Part shown: positions 1 through 7,527 of the stretch, one piece after another
Layout of the letters: each line of letters starts with the position of its first letter
Numbering within the stretch: the first letter of the stretch is position 1
From: JANNUT01 sp046331425
Lineage (GTDB): Bacteria > Acidobacteriota > Polarisedimenticolia > J045
Assembly: GCA_046331425.1 (NCBI GenBank)
Contig: JAXLQU010000012.1
Span: 62,001-126,000, forward strand
Length of the DNA stretch: 64,000 nucleotides
Direction: 5' to 3'
The notes under the pieces: generated by a model
The model's database searches: none
Told to the model about the DNA's origin: nothing
What the model saw: only the letters and a program-made list of their open reading frames with translations
Translations under genes and position numbers: made by a program

Positions 1-136
1 CATCGAACGACTCGACGTGGGGGATTTGCCGTTCAAGGCATTGCGGCGCCAATCCTCGAAGCGTGGCTCCAGCCCCAGCGTTCCCCCGTCAACGTACGAA
101 GCTGCGCTCGGTCCCAGACCAAGATACGGTAGAGTC
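1..136 (-). pseudogene. Frameshifted C-terminal continuation of hemW-like gene
   Basis: Reading the minus strand, the frame offset from the main hemW reading frame stays open to the window edge. It starts with PYLGLGPSAASYVDGG, the segment that normally follows NLKYW in HemW proteins (family pattern YLGLGPGAHSF). The shift lies around 126-140; removing one base there would join NLKYWTDS to PYLGLG. The rest of the C-terminus lies outside the window. This may be a genuine mutation or a sequencing or assembly error, and the sequence alone cannot decide. Confidence 0.6.
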
Positions 137-910
137 GGTCCAGTACTTGAGGTTGTGACGACTGACGTGACCCGGGCGCGCAAAATTCGAAATCTCGTAA
201 TGCGAAAAACCGGCTTCATTCGTTTGCGATAACGCAGCCTCGTACATCGCGGCCGCATCGTCGGATGAAGGGGCGGCCGAATCCCCCCGCTCGATGCGCA
301 GCGCGAGCGGACTTTTGCCATCGGTCTCCAGTGCGTAGAGAGACAGGTGCTGGACCGGCATCGCCAAGACCTCGTCCAGTTCCTCCGACCATTCGGTCAC
401 GCTCTGCTCGGGACGCCCGAAGATCAGATCGACGCCCAAAGACTCGATCCCGCCCTCGGCGAGGTGGATCAACGCTTGGTCACCGGCGTGAACGGTCCCC
501 GGGCGGCCGATCGACTGCAGACCTTGTTTGCGTCGCGACTGTACTCCCACCGTGATTCGAGTGACCCCCGCGGCCCGCCAGGCTCGAACTCGGTCGGGAG
601 AGACATCCTCGGGGTTGGCCTCGAGCGCGATCTCGGCACCCGATCGCAGCGAAAAGCAGGACGCCAGCGTTTGGATCAGCCGGTCGATCTGGTCGCCCGT
701 CAGTCGCGACGGCGTCCCTCCGCCGAAATGCAACGTGTCGAACCGGAGGGTCGACAGCCGCGCCCCCCAAACAGCCGCTTCATGGCTGAGTGCTTCCAGG
801 TAGGCCGGAATACGCCGGTCCTGACCCGCCACGATTGCGAAGTTGCAGTAATCGCATCGGACGGCGCAGAACGGCACATGGACATACAGGCCTGCGGTCG
901 ACTCGGACAC
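89..910 (-). CDS. hemW: HemW-like radical SAM heme chaperone (frameshifted, incomplete)
   Basis: Radical SAM protein of the HemN/HemW family. The iron-sulfur motif CAVRCDYCNF (residues 15-22 from the GTG at 910) has three cysteines followed by N-F. HemN has a fourth cysteine (CxxxCxxCxC), so this favours HemW, which inserts or carries heme, over a true coproporphyrinogen dehydrogenase. LHFGGGTPS, ALEANPEDV and GVDLIFGRPEQ are family-typical. The GTG at 910 was chosen because homology begins right after it (GLYVHVPFC). The frame stops at 89 after an aberrant tail, and the expected C-terminal sequence continues in another frame. It is divergent from the MCP gene, with 97 bp between starts. Confidence 0.75.
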   Translation of the reverse strand: MSESTAGLYVHVPFCAVRCDYCNFAIVAGQDRRIPAYLEALSHEAAVWGARLSTLRFDTLHFGGGTPSRLTGDQIDRLIQTLASCFSLRSGAEIALEANPEDVSPDRVRAWRAAGVTRITVGVQSRRKQGLQSIGRPGTVHAGDQALIHLAEGGIESLGVDLIFGRPEQSVTEWSEELDEVLAMPVQHLSLYALETDGKSPLALRIERGDSAAPSSDDAAAMYEAALSQTNEAGFSHYEISNFARPGHVSRHNLKYWTDSTVSWSGTERSFVR

Positions 911-1007
911 CGCGAGAGGATACCTGGCGCAGCGGTGCCTCTCCCGAACCCGGAACCTATATTCGGCCGCGTTTCGAACCCTTTGGAAACAGCCGGAGCC
1001 TACCGCT

Positions 1008-2273
1008 TTGCAACAGAAACTCGCGCTCGCCTTCATGTGTGTCGCAGCCCTCAGCGGTGGGGCTGTGATGGCTACTGGTCTACTGGAACGCCAGCTTGGC
1101 TGGGGTGCCACCTTCTTGGAACTGTTTCTGATCGTGATCATCGCGCTGGGGGCGGCAGTGTTGTTGTCGCGTGCGTTTGCCCGACGGCTTCATACGTTGG
1201 CTCGCGCCGCGCGCCAGATCACCGACGGCGACCTGACGGTTGCGATCCCGACGCCTCGCGATGGTGACAACGCCGACGAGATCGACGATCTCGCCCGTTC
1301 GCTGTCGGGGATGCGCGCTGCCTTGTTGGGGGTACTCACGGAGCTCGCGACCGTCTCTGACGAGATTCATGGCTCCGCCCGAGAACTCGCCGCGACGGCA
1401 GCCTCGCTTTCCGGCTTGACCGAGGAGATTGCCGGAACCGCGAACCGACTCGCACGCGGCACCGAAACGTCGGTACAACAGATGCAACACACGTTGGAAG
1501 TCACGCGGCGCGTCGACGGTTCGGCACAAGCCATCGAAGGGAGCGCCGAGACCGCACTCGGCTTGACACGGCGCAGCGGTGACGAGGCGAGGCGTGGGCG
1601 TGAGCTGGCGACGAAAGCCGACGCCGAACTCGAGCACATCGCCTATCAGGTCGATCGCATGGCTTCCGCGGTCGAAGGATTCCAATCCCAGGCGTTGTCG
1701 ATCAACAAGACTGTCGACCTGATCGCGACGATCGCACAGCAAACTCATCTCGTAGCACTCAACGCGGCGATCGAAGCGGCTCGCGCCGGCGAGCACGGGC
1801 AAGGCTTTGCCGTGGTGGCTGAGGAAGTGCGACATCTTTCCGAACGTGCTGCGCGCTTTGCCGAGCAGATCGCTGGGTTTGCTGGACAGATCAACGCCGG
1901 AAGCGGCGTGGTCATCGCTACCATGCGCGAGACCATCACGGCGGCGCGCGCGGGACGGCAAGTGGTTGCAGGTGCGAACGAAGTTTTGCGCGAGATCGCG
2001 GGGAGCGTTCTGCCCCTGGTCGAGCGGATGGAAACGATCGCCGCCGCATCGCGTGCTCAACGCTTGGCCACCGACGAATTGGTCAAGGCGATCGGCGACA
2101 TCACCAACACGATCCGCGATGGCGCCGCGAGCACGGACGAGACCTCTCGCGCCACCGAACAGGAACTTCGAGAAATGGAGAGGATGGCCCACTCGGCCTC
2201 GACTCTGGCTGGCACGAGCGATCGGCTGAAGAACCTGTGCAGTGTGTTTCGACTCGAAACCCAAGCGAAGTAG
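1008..2273 (+). CDS. Methyl-accepting chemotaxis protein-like transducer
   Basis: A 421-residue MCP-type signal transducer. Two hydrophobic segments near the N-terminus (about 6-25 and 34-53) are separated by only a few residues, so there is almost no periplasmic sensor domain. A HAMP-like region follows (RRLHTLARAARQITDGDLTV), then a long helical signalling domain. Its conserved hairpin tip, IAQQTHLVALNAAIEAARAG, begins at residue 242 and is the CheA/CheW contact site of the family. The start is TTG at 1008 with GGAG about ten bases upstream. CheW begins 3 bp after the stop, so the three signalling genes are co-transcribed. With so little outside the membrane, it may sense membrane state or an intracellular or lipid cue; that is inference. 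Confidence 0.88.
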   Translation: MQQKLALAFMCVAALSGGAVMATGLLERQLGWGATFLELFLIVIIALGAAVLLSRAFARRLHTLARAARQITDGDLTVAIPTPRDGDNADEIDDLARSLSGMRAALLGVLTELATVSDEIHGSARELAATAASLSGLTEEIAGTANRLARGTETSVQQMQHTLEVTRRVDGSAQAIEGSAETALGLTRRSGDEARRGRELATKADAELEHIAYQVDRMASAVEGFQSQALSINKTVDLIATIAQQTHLVALNAAIEAARAGEHGQGFAVVAEEVRHLSERAARFAEQIAGFAGQINAGSGVVIATMRETITAARAGRQVVAGANEVLREIAGSVLPLVERMETIAAASRAQRLATDELVKAIGDITNTIRDGAASTDETSRATEQELREMERMAHSASTLAGTSDRLKNLCSVFRLETQAK

Positions 2274-2276
2274 TCG

Positions 2277-2684
2277 ATGAATGTGCCGACACGGATGGTT
2301 CTCTCCACACCGGAAGGACGCCTGGGTATTGCCGTCGACGTGCTCGGGCGGCTCGAGTCGTTGGGCTCCTATGTCCATGTTCCGGGTGCTCCGCGCGGAA
2401 TCTGTGGTGTCGCCGAGTTGAGAGGCCGCGTGGTCACTCTGCTCGATCCGTTCGCGTGGTTGATCGAGCACCAGGAGGGGAACGACGCCAGTGTCGAGCG
2501 ACCCGGCAGCCTGCCCGTGAGCGCGCTGGTCTTCGCACCTCCTTTCGCGCACCTGGCGTTGCTCGTGCCGGCTGGGTCGACGATGACACCAGCCGCGCCA
2601 GAGGAACCGCCGATGCGTGTTTTGTCACGCGAGGCGCTTCAAGCCCGCGTCGGAAGTCTGGCGGCGCGCGCACGCGAGGAGTGA
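2277..2684 (+). CDS. cheW: CheW-like coupling protein
   Basis: A 135-residue protein with the CheW fold signature: an N-terminal beta strand region (RLGIAVDVLGRLESLGS), then GICGVAELRGRVVTLLDPFAWL, which matches the conserved 'G..N.RG.v.pv.dl..' core of CheW. CheW links MCPs to the CheA kinase. It sits 3 bp after the MCP gene and 4 bp before cheA, the order expected for a chemosensory array module. The C-terminal third (after about 100) is less conserved. No other CheW-family gene is nearby except the C-terminal domain of CheA. Confidence 0.85.
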   Translation: MNVPTRMVLSTPEGRLGIAVDVLGRLESLGSYVHVPGAPRGICGVAELRGRVVTLLDPFAWLIEHQEGNDASVERPGSLPVSALVFAPPFAHLALLVPAGSTMTPAAPEEPPMRVLSREALQARVGSLAARAREE

Positions 2685-2688
2685 TCCG

Positions 2689-4185
2689 ATGGCACGCGCC
2701 GATCTGTTGCGGATCTTCTTCGAGGAAGCCTCGCGCCATCTGACAGCAGCCCACGAGCTGACGCAGCGCACTCAGTCACTCGAGGCGCGCGACTGGAACG
2801 AGTTGTTCCGAGCCTTGCATTCGGTCAAGGGAATGGCGGCGGCGCTCGGTTACGAGCCGGTGATGACCGCACTGCATGCAGCCGAATCGGAAGTCGACGC
2901 GGTGCGCACCGGAGCTCGCACTGGCGACAGCGAGTTCTTGCTCGAGTTGAGCCAACGGGTCGAAGCGGTTCAGATCGCGTTACGGGCGATGGAAGAGGAT
3001 CCCTGGTACCACCGGGAGCCGGGCCAGCAACGCGGAGCGATCGAAGCGGTGTTGCCGTCATCGCGTGTCGAGGCGGCGCGACTCGATCGATTGCTCGAGA
3101 TCGCGCTGCGACTTTCGGCCGCTCATCAACGGCTCGAACACTTGCTCGGTCCTGCCGAGGAGAGCGCGGTGCTCTCCGTTCGCGATGCGCTCAGCGAAGC
3201 GGTGCGCGCGCTGCGACGCGAGGTCTTGGAGTTACGATTGGCACCCGTGCAGTGGCTCGTTCCGCTGCTCGACGCCGCGCTTCAACGCTGGGCGCAGGCC
3301 CGCAACGTAAGCGTGCAGTTGTTGACGGCAGGCGAGACGGTGCAGGTCGATCGACTGATCTTGGAGAGCATGCTCGATCCGCTCGGTCAGATCTTGCGCA
3401 ACGCGGTCGTCCACGGCATCGAGTCGCCGGCCGATCGTGAGTTGGCGGGAAAGCCGCGGTGCGGAACGATCCGCTTGACGGTCGAGCGAGCCGCCGAAAG
3501 TTTGCGACTGATCGTGGCCGACGATGGGCGCGGCATCGCTTCGGAGATCGTGCGCGAACGGGCTCGTCAGCGCGGACACGCTGCATTCGCCGACGGCCCG
3601 GACCCGCTGATGCTCTTGACGCTTCCCGGCATGACGGCGCAGGCCAGCGCCGATTTGCTTTCCGGACGCGGCATGGGGCTCGGTGCGGCCCGCGACGCGG
3701 TCGAGCGCTGGGGCGGCACGCTGAAGATCGACAGCAACCCGGGTGCTGGGTTTCAACTTGCACTCACCTTCCCAACCCGAATCGCGGTACTTCCGCTGTT
3801 CTTGGTCGAGGCCGGCGGCCAGATCTTCGGCATTCCGGTCAGCGCGGTCCGCGAGATACGCACGGCAGGAAAATTCCGTCGGGGCGCTCGCGAGTGGACG
3901 GAGGCCAACTCGACTCCGCTGACCGCCGCGCTCGGGGCGCGCGATACCTATGGGGCGCTTACAGCACGAGCAGCGCTGGTGGTGGGCGAACCGGCGCAAT
4001 TGCTCTTGGTCGACCGGGTTCTGGGTCGTCGCGAATTGGTGTGCCGTCCGTTGGGAGCGCCGCTCGAGGCACACCCCTGCCTGACTGGGGCCGCGCTCTT
4101 GGCCGAAGGGGGACTCGCCTTGGTGATCGACCCGGCGGCAATCGTGCGCCGTTTGGAGCGTACTCGGGGCACAATTCCGGCGTGA
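2689..4185 (+). CDS. cheA: CheA-type chemotaxis histidine kinase
   Basis: A 498-residue hybrid of Hpt, histidine-kinase ATPase and CheW-like domains. The phosphoacceptor is His44 in ALHSVKGMA (HxxKG of Hpt). The ATPase shows the N box around Asn238 (LRNAVVHGIES), G1 at 278-282 (DDGRGI) and G2 (GRGMGLGAARDAV). The C-terminus (about 365-495) is a CheW-like regulatory domain (IFGIPVSAVREI). It is shorter than typical CheA (about 650), with little room for a P2 CheY-binding domain. The ATG at 2689 is preceded by GAGGAG. Upstream extension to 2617 would run through cheW and is unlikely. No CheY, CheB or CheR is in the window, so the response regulator must be encoded elsewhere. Confidence 0.88.
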   Translation: MARADLLRIFFEEASRHLTAAHELTQRTQSLEARDWNELFRALHSVKGMAAALGYEPVMTALHAAESEVDAVRTGARTGDSEFLLELSQRVEAVQIALRAMEEDPWYHREPGQQRGAIEAVLPSSRVEAARLDRLLEIALRLSAAHQRLEHLLGPAEESAVLSVRDALSEAVRALRREVLELRLAPVQWLVPLLDAALQRWAQARNVSVQLLTAGETVQVDRLILESMLDPLGQILRNAVVHGIESPADRELAGKPRCGTIRLTVERAAESLRLIVADDGRGIASEIVRERARQRGHAAFADGPDPLMLLTLPGMTAQASADLLSGRGMGLGAARDAVERWGGTLKIDSNPGAGFQLALTFPTRIAVLPLFLVEAGGQIFGIPVSAVREIRTAGKFRRGAREWTEANSTPLTAALGARDTYGALTARAALVVGEPAQLLLVDRVLGRRELVCRPLGAPLEAHPCLTGAALLAEGGLALVIDPAAIVRRLERTRGTIPA

Positions 4186-4988
4186 ACTCTCGCCCAGCGT
4201 TGCCTCCCCCACTTCGCCGCTTCGGGCAGAACTTCTTGGCCGATCCGCATCTCGCACAGCTCCTCGTCGACCGTTTCGCGCCGCAAGCACACGATCGCAT
4301 CGTCGAGATCGGCCCAGGCCGCGGTGCCCTCACCGAGCCACTCGCGCTGCGCGCCGGACATTTGGTTGCGCTGGAAATCGACGAGCGGCAGGTGAGTGCG
4401 TTGCGGGCCACGTTCTCGAACAACGCGCGTGTCGAGGTGCGGCAGGCCGACGCGCTGCAGATCGACTTCGCAGCTCTTTCGCGCGAGCTTGGCGGTCCGC
4501 TGCGTGTGATCGGCAATCTTCCGTACAACGTTGGAACCGCGATCGTGCGGCGATTGGTGGCCGTGCCGCAGGTCAGCGATATGCAGTTTGTGTTGCAGAA
4601 AGAAGTTGTCGACCGATTGCTCGCCACGCCTGCGACCAAGGCCTACGGTGCACTCAGTGTGATTGTCGCTTGGATGATGGATCTCGAACGCGTCATGACT
4701 CTGGCCCCGGGCGCGTTTCATCCCCGCCCGAAAGTGACGAGTGCCGCCGTTCGGCTCGTCCGGCGTTCGCCGGCGAGCGTCCCGCCCGATCGACTCGATC
4801 TGCTGGAAAAGTGGGTCCACCGAGGCTTCGCTCATCGACGAAAGATGCTCGCGACAAACCTGCCTGAGCAACGGCGCCGAGTGCTCGAACTGCTGCAGGC
4901 TGAAGGGATGCCGGCTGATGTGCGCGCCGAGGCGATTCCACCTCGGGCGTGGCTACGGCTTGCCGAGCAACTGGAGTGCAGTGCGTGA
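4182..4988 (+). CDS. rsmA: 16S rRNA adenine dimethyltransferase RsmA (KsgA)
   Basis: A 268-residue SAM-dependent enzyme that dimethylates the two adjacent adenines near the 3' end of 16S rRNA during small-subunit maturation. Family marks: RRFGQNFL at 12-19, SAM motif EIGPGRGALTEPL, the catalytic NLPY at 112-115 (GNLPYNVGTAI), and AFHPRPKVTSAAV near the C-terminal domain. Length is normal for the family. The GTG start overlaps the cheA stop (GTGA), and its own stop overlaps the next start in the same way. Ribosome assembly is therefore coupled to an RNase J gene downstream and a chemosensory trio upstream. Confidence 0.95.
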   Translation: MNSRPALPPPLRRFGQNFLADPHLAQLLVDRFAPQAHDRIVEIGPGRGALTEPLALRAGHLVALEIDERQVSALRATFSNNARVEVRQADALQIDFAALSRELGGPLRVIGNLPYNVGTAIVRRLVAVPQVSDMQFVLQKEVVDRLLATPATKAYGALSVIVAWMMDLERVMTLAPGAFHPRPKVTSAAVRLVRRSPASVPPDRLDLLEKWVHRGFAHRRKMLATNLPEQRRRVLELLQAEGMPADVRAEAIPPRAWLRLAEQLECSA

Positions 4989-6631
4989 GCGAGGCACTGG
5001 AGATCGTGCCGTTGGGTGGATGCGGCGGGTTCGGGATGAACGCGACGCTGCTTGCCTGCGGCGACACGGCAGTCTTGATCGATTTTGGTGTCGGCTTTCC
5101 GCACGACGATGCCACACCGAACTTGCGCGCCGTCGCCGACCCGCGTCCGTTGATGTCGCGCTGGCCGCGACTTCGCGCGGTATGGCTCACGCACGCCCAC
5201 GATGACCACACGGCGGGACTTCCCTACCTGCCAGGTAGCTGGGCCGATGCCCCCGTATACGGCCTGCCACTGACGATCGCGTTTGCGCGGCAGCGATTCG
5301 AGGATTCGACGCGACGCGCGCCCGCCATGCACGAAGTTCGCTGCTTGCAGCCGATCGAATGTGGGCCGCTCACGGCGAGATGGATTCACACCACACATTC
5401 GGTACCGCACAGCGCGATGATCGCGATCGAGACACCGGTCGGGCGACTGGTTCACTCGGGTGACTTCAAGCTCGATCGGACGCCGGTCCGCGGCAGCGCG
5501 ACCGATCTGACGACACTTCAACAACTGGGGGCCGACGGCGTTCGGCTGTTGATGGTCGACAGCACCGGCGCGCTTCGGCCTGGTTGGACCGCGAGCGAGT
5601 CGTCCACCGTGGAGCCTCTGCGCCAGGTCGTCGCCCAGTGCCAAGGCCAGATCTTCGCCACGACATTCGCCAGTCATCTTCACCGGATTCAAAGCCTGGT
5701 CGTGGCAGCGACCTCCGCCGGGCGCAAAACAGCGCTGCTGGGGATGCGAGCGACGTTGACGGTAAGGATCGGGATCGATCTGTCGCTGTTCGAGGCTCCT
5801 CCCGGCTGGATCGTCTCACCCGAGGAACTGCGCAGAATCCCACCGCGCGAACGGATGTACATCTGCGGCGGATGTCAGGGAGAGACCGACTCGTCGTTAT
5901 CTCGACTGTCGTTCGGTACCGACTCGCGCGGGACGGTCGATGTCGGTGACACGGTGATTCTGTCGTCGAGCATCATCCCCGGGAATGAACTCCCGGTCGC
6001 GTCGTTGATGAATCGATTACTGCGCGGCGGCGCCCGCGTGATCCACGCCGACCATCATCCCGGCCTGCATGCCTCGGGTCACGGCGCGCGCGATGAGATC
6101 GGTCACTTGATCGCCACCCTCAATCCACGCGCCGTGATGCCGATTCACGGAGACCGTCAACACCTGGTCGCCTGTCAGGAGCTGGCCAGCGATCACTCCT
6201 TTGGTGTACGGCAGGTGCCGATCGCAGAGATGGGCGAGAGTTTGATCGTCACGCGTGAGGCTATTGCATTCGGCCCACGCTACCCGTTATCCCCCCTCGT
6301 GTTGGAGCAGGGACTGCACCCACTCGATCAAGAAACCCGGGCACAGCGACGCCGTCTGGCCTCTGCGGGCGTGTTGGTCGTCACCGTGTTGATGCGCGGT
6401 TCGAAACTCGAAGTGCTGATGAACAGCACAGGACTCCGCGATGCAGAGTCGTTCGGACTGCGCGAATTGATCGAGGACGTCGTCGTTACGTTCGTGCGCC
6501 GAGAACGTCATACGATGTCGCGCGCGGAGATGGAATCGGAGCTTTCGAAGCGACTCGCCACGCTGATGCGACGCGGTGGTCGGGCCCGACCGGAAACGAT
6601 CGTCACGTTTGTGCGGCAAGAAAACCCGTAA
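4985..6631 (+). CDS. rnj: Ribonuclease J
   Basis: A 548-residue metallo-beta-lactamase/beta-CASP ribonuclease for RNA maturation and decay. The zinc site is HAHDDH at 70-75. HTTHSVPHS, HSGDFKLDRTP and the beta-CASP element SGHGARDE (near 365) follow, with IHGD downstream. The C-terminal domain (about 450-548) is the region used for oligomerisation in the family. The GTG at 4985 overlaps the rsmA stop. RNase J normally performs 5'-to-3' exonuclease and endonuclease cleavage. Pairing with rsmA suggests a shared role in rRNA processing, which is inference. Confidence 0.92.
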   Translation: MSEALEIVPLGGCGGFGMNATLLACGDTAVLIDFGVGFPHDDATPNLRAVADPRPLMSRWPRLRAVWLTHAHDDHTAGLPYLPGSWADAPVYGLPLTIAFARQRFEDSTRRAPAMHEVRCLQPIECGPLTARWIHTTHSVPHSAMIAIETPVGRLVHSGDFKLDRTPVRGSATDLTTLQQLGADGVRLLMVDSTGALRPGWTASESSTVEPLRQVVAQCQGQIFATTFASHLHRIQSLVVAATSAGRKTALLGMRATLTVRIGIDLSLFEAPPGWIVSPEELRRIPPRERMYICGGCQGETDSSLSRLSFGTDSRGTVDVGDTVILSSSIIPGNELPVASLMNRLLRGGARVIHADHHPGLHASGHGARDEIGHLIATLNPRAVMPIHGDRQHLVACQELASDHSFGVRQVPIAEMGESLIVTREAIAFGPRYPLSPLVLEQGLHPLDQETRAQRRRLASAGVLVVTVLMRGSKLEVLMNSTGLRDAESFGLRELIEDVVVTFVRRERHTMSRAEMESELSKRLATLMRRGGRARPETIVTFVRQENP

Positions 6632-6642
6632 TAGGAGAGCTT

Positions 6643-7449
6643 GTGATCGGACCACTGACTGGATGGGAAGCCGTATTGCTAGGCGTGGTTGAGGGATTGA
6701 CCGAGTTTCTCCCGGTCTCGTCGACCGGTCATTTGATTCTCACCTCCGGCCTGTTGGGCCGCGGCGATGACCCAGCGATCCATAGCTTCAATATCGTCGT
6801 GCAGGGCGGCGCAATCCTGGCGGTGCTGGGGTTGTATCGCGAGCGCGTGCTCTCGATGATGCGCGGCCTGATCGGTCGCGACCCTCTTGGTCGACGGCTG
6901 TTGATCTTGCTCGTGGTGGCGTTTCTCCCGGCAGGAGTGCTTGGTCCGTTGCTCGACAAGCGGATCGAGGCGCTGTTGTTCCAACCGATCCCGGTCGCCC
7001 TGGCGTTGGGACTCGGCGGCATCGCGATGATCGTTGCGGACCGACTTCTGCGCCGCGACATGGCTGGCAAGACCGTCGAGGCACTGACCATGCGACATGC
7101 ACTGTTGATTGGACTGGCGCAGTGCCTGGCGATGTGGCCGGGCACGTCGCGCTCCCTGGCGACGATCCTCGGAGGTTTGGCGATCGGTCTATCGCCGGCG
7201 GCAGCCGCTGAGTTCTCCTTCCTGCTGGCGCTCCCCACCTTGGGGGGAGCCACTGTGTACAAACTGCTCGGACACGCCGGCGAGATCGCGACACTGGGGA
7301 TTCCCAGCGTGGCCATCGGCATGCTCGCAGCGCTGGTCAGTGCCGCCCTCGCGGTCAAGGGGTTCGTGGCCTGGTTGCAGCAACACGGCCTCACCGGGTT
7401 GGGGGTCTACCGAATCCTTGTCGCGATCGCCGTGCTGGTGCTTTGGTGA
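6643..7449 (+). CDS. uppP: Undecaprenyl-diphosphatase UppP (BacA)
   Basis: A 268-residue polytopic membrane protein that dephosphorylates undecaprenyl diphosphate, recycling the lipid carrier for peptidoglycan and other surface polymers. Motifs: VVEGLTEFLPVSSTGHLIL (the (E/Q)xxxE plus PxSSxGH active-site motif, residues about 10-30) and PGTSRSLATILGGL (PGxSRS) near residue 167, with the family's usual hydrophobic segments. The GTG start has AGGAG about five bases upstream. It lies 11 bp after RNase J, so it can share that transcript. Carrier recycling fits the many surface-polymer genes in the window. Confidence 0.95.
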   Translation: MIGPLTGWEAVLLGVVEGLTEFLPVSSTGHLILTSGLLGRGDDPAIHSFNIVVQGGAILAVLGLYRERVLSMMRGLIGRDPLGRRLLILLVVAFLPAGVLGPLLDKRIEALLFQPIPVALALGLGGIAMIVADRLLRRDMAGKTVEALTMRHALLIGLAQCLAMWPGTSRSLATILGGLAIGLSPAAAAEFSFLLALPTLGGATVYKLLGHAGEIATLGIPSVAIGMLAALVSAALAVKGFVAWLQQHGLTGLGVYRILVAIAVLVLW

Positions 7450-7527
7450 GTTAGAAACGCAGGAAAGAACCGCCTCACAAAGAAAAAAGCAGCCGCAACC
7501 GGCTCCGGATGGCCTTAACATACTGGT

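Noticed and set aside
347..1267. Long open frame on the plus strand opposite hemW
   Set aside because: It is antisense to hemW, has no start signal or recognisable motif, and its composition reflects the GC-rich opposite strand.
1080..2552. Long minus-strand frame opposite the MCP and cheW genes
   Set aside because: Overlaps genes with clear MCP and CheW motifs; its protein is low-complexity and motif-free.
2617..2688. Upstream extension of CheA into cheW
   Set aside because: The region encodes the cheW end; the ATG at 2689 has GAGGAG and the Hpt domain begins there.
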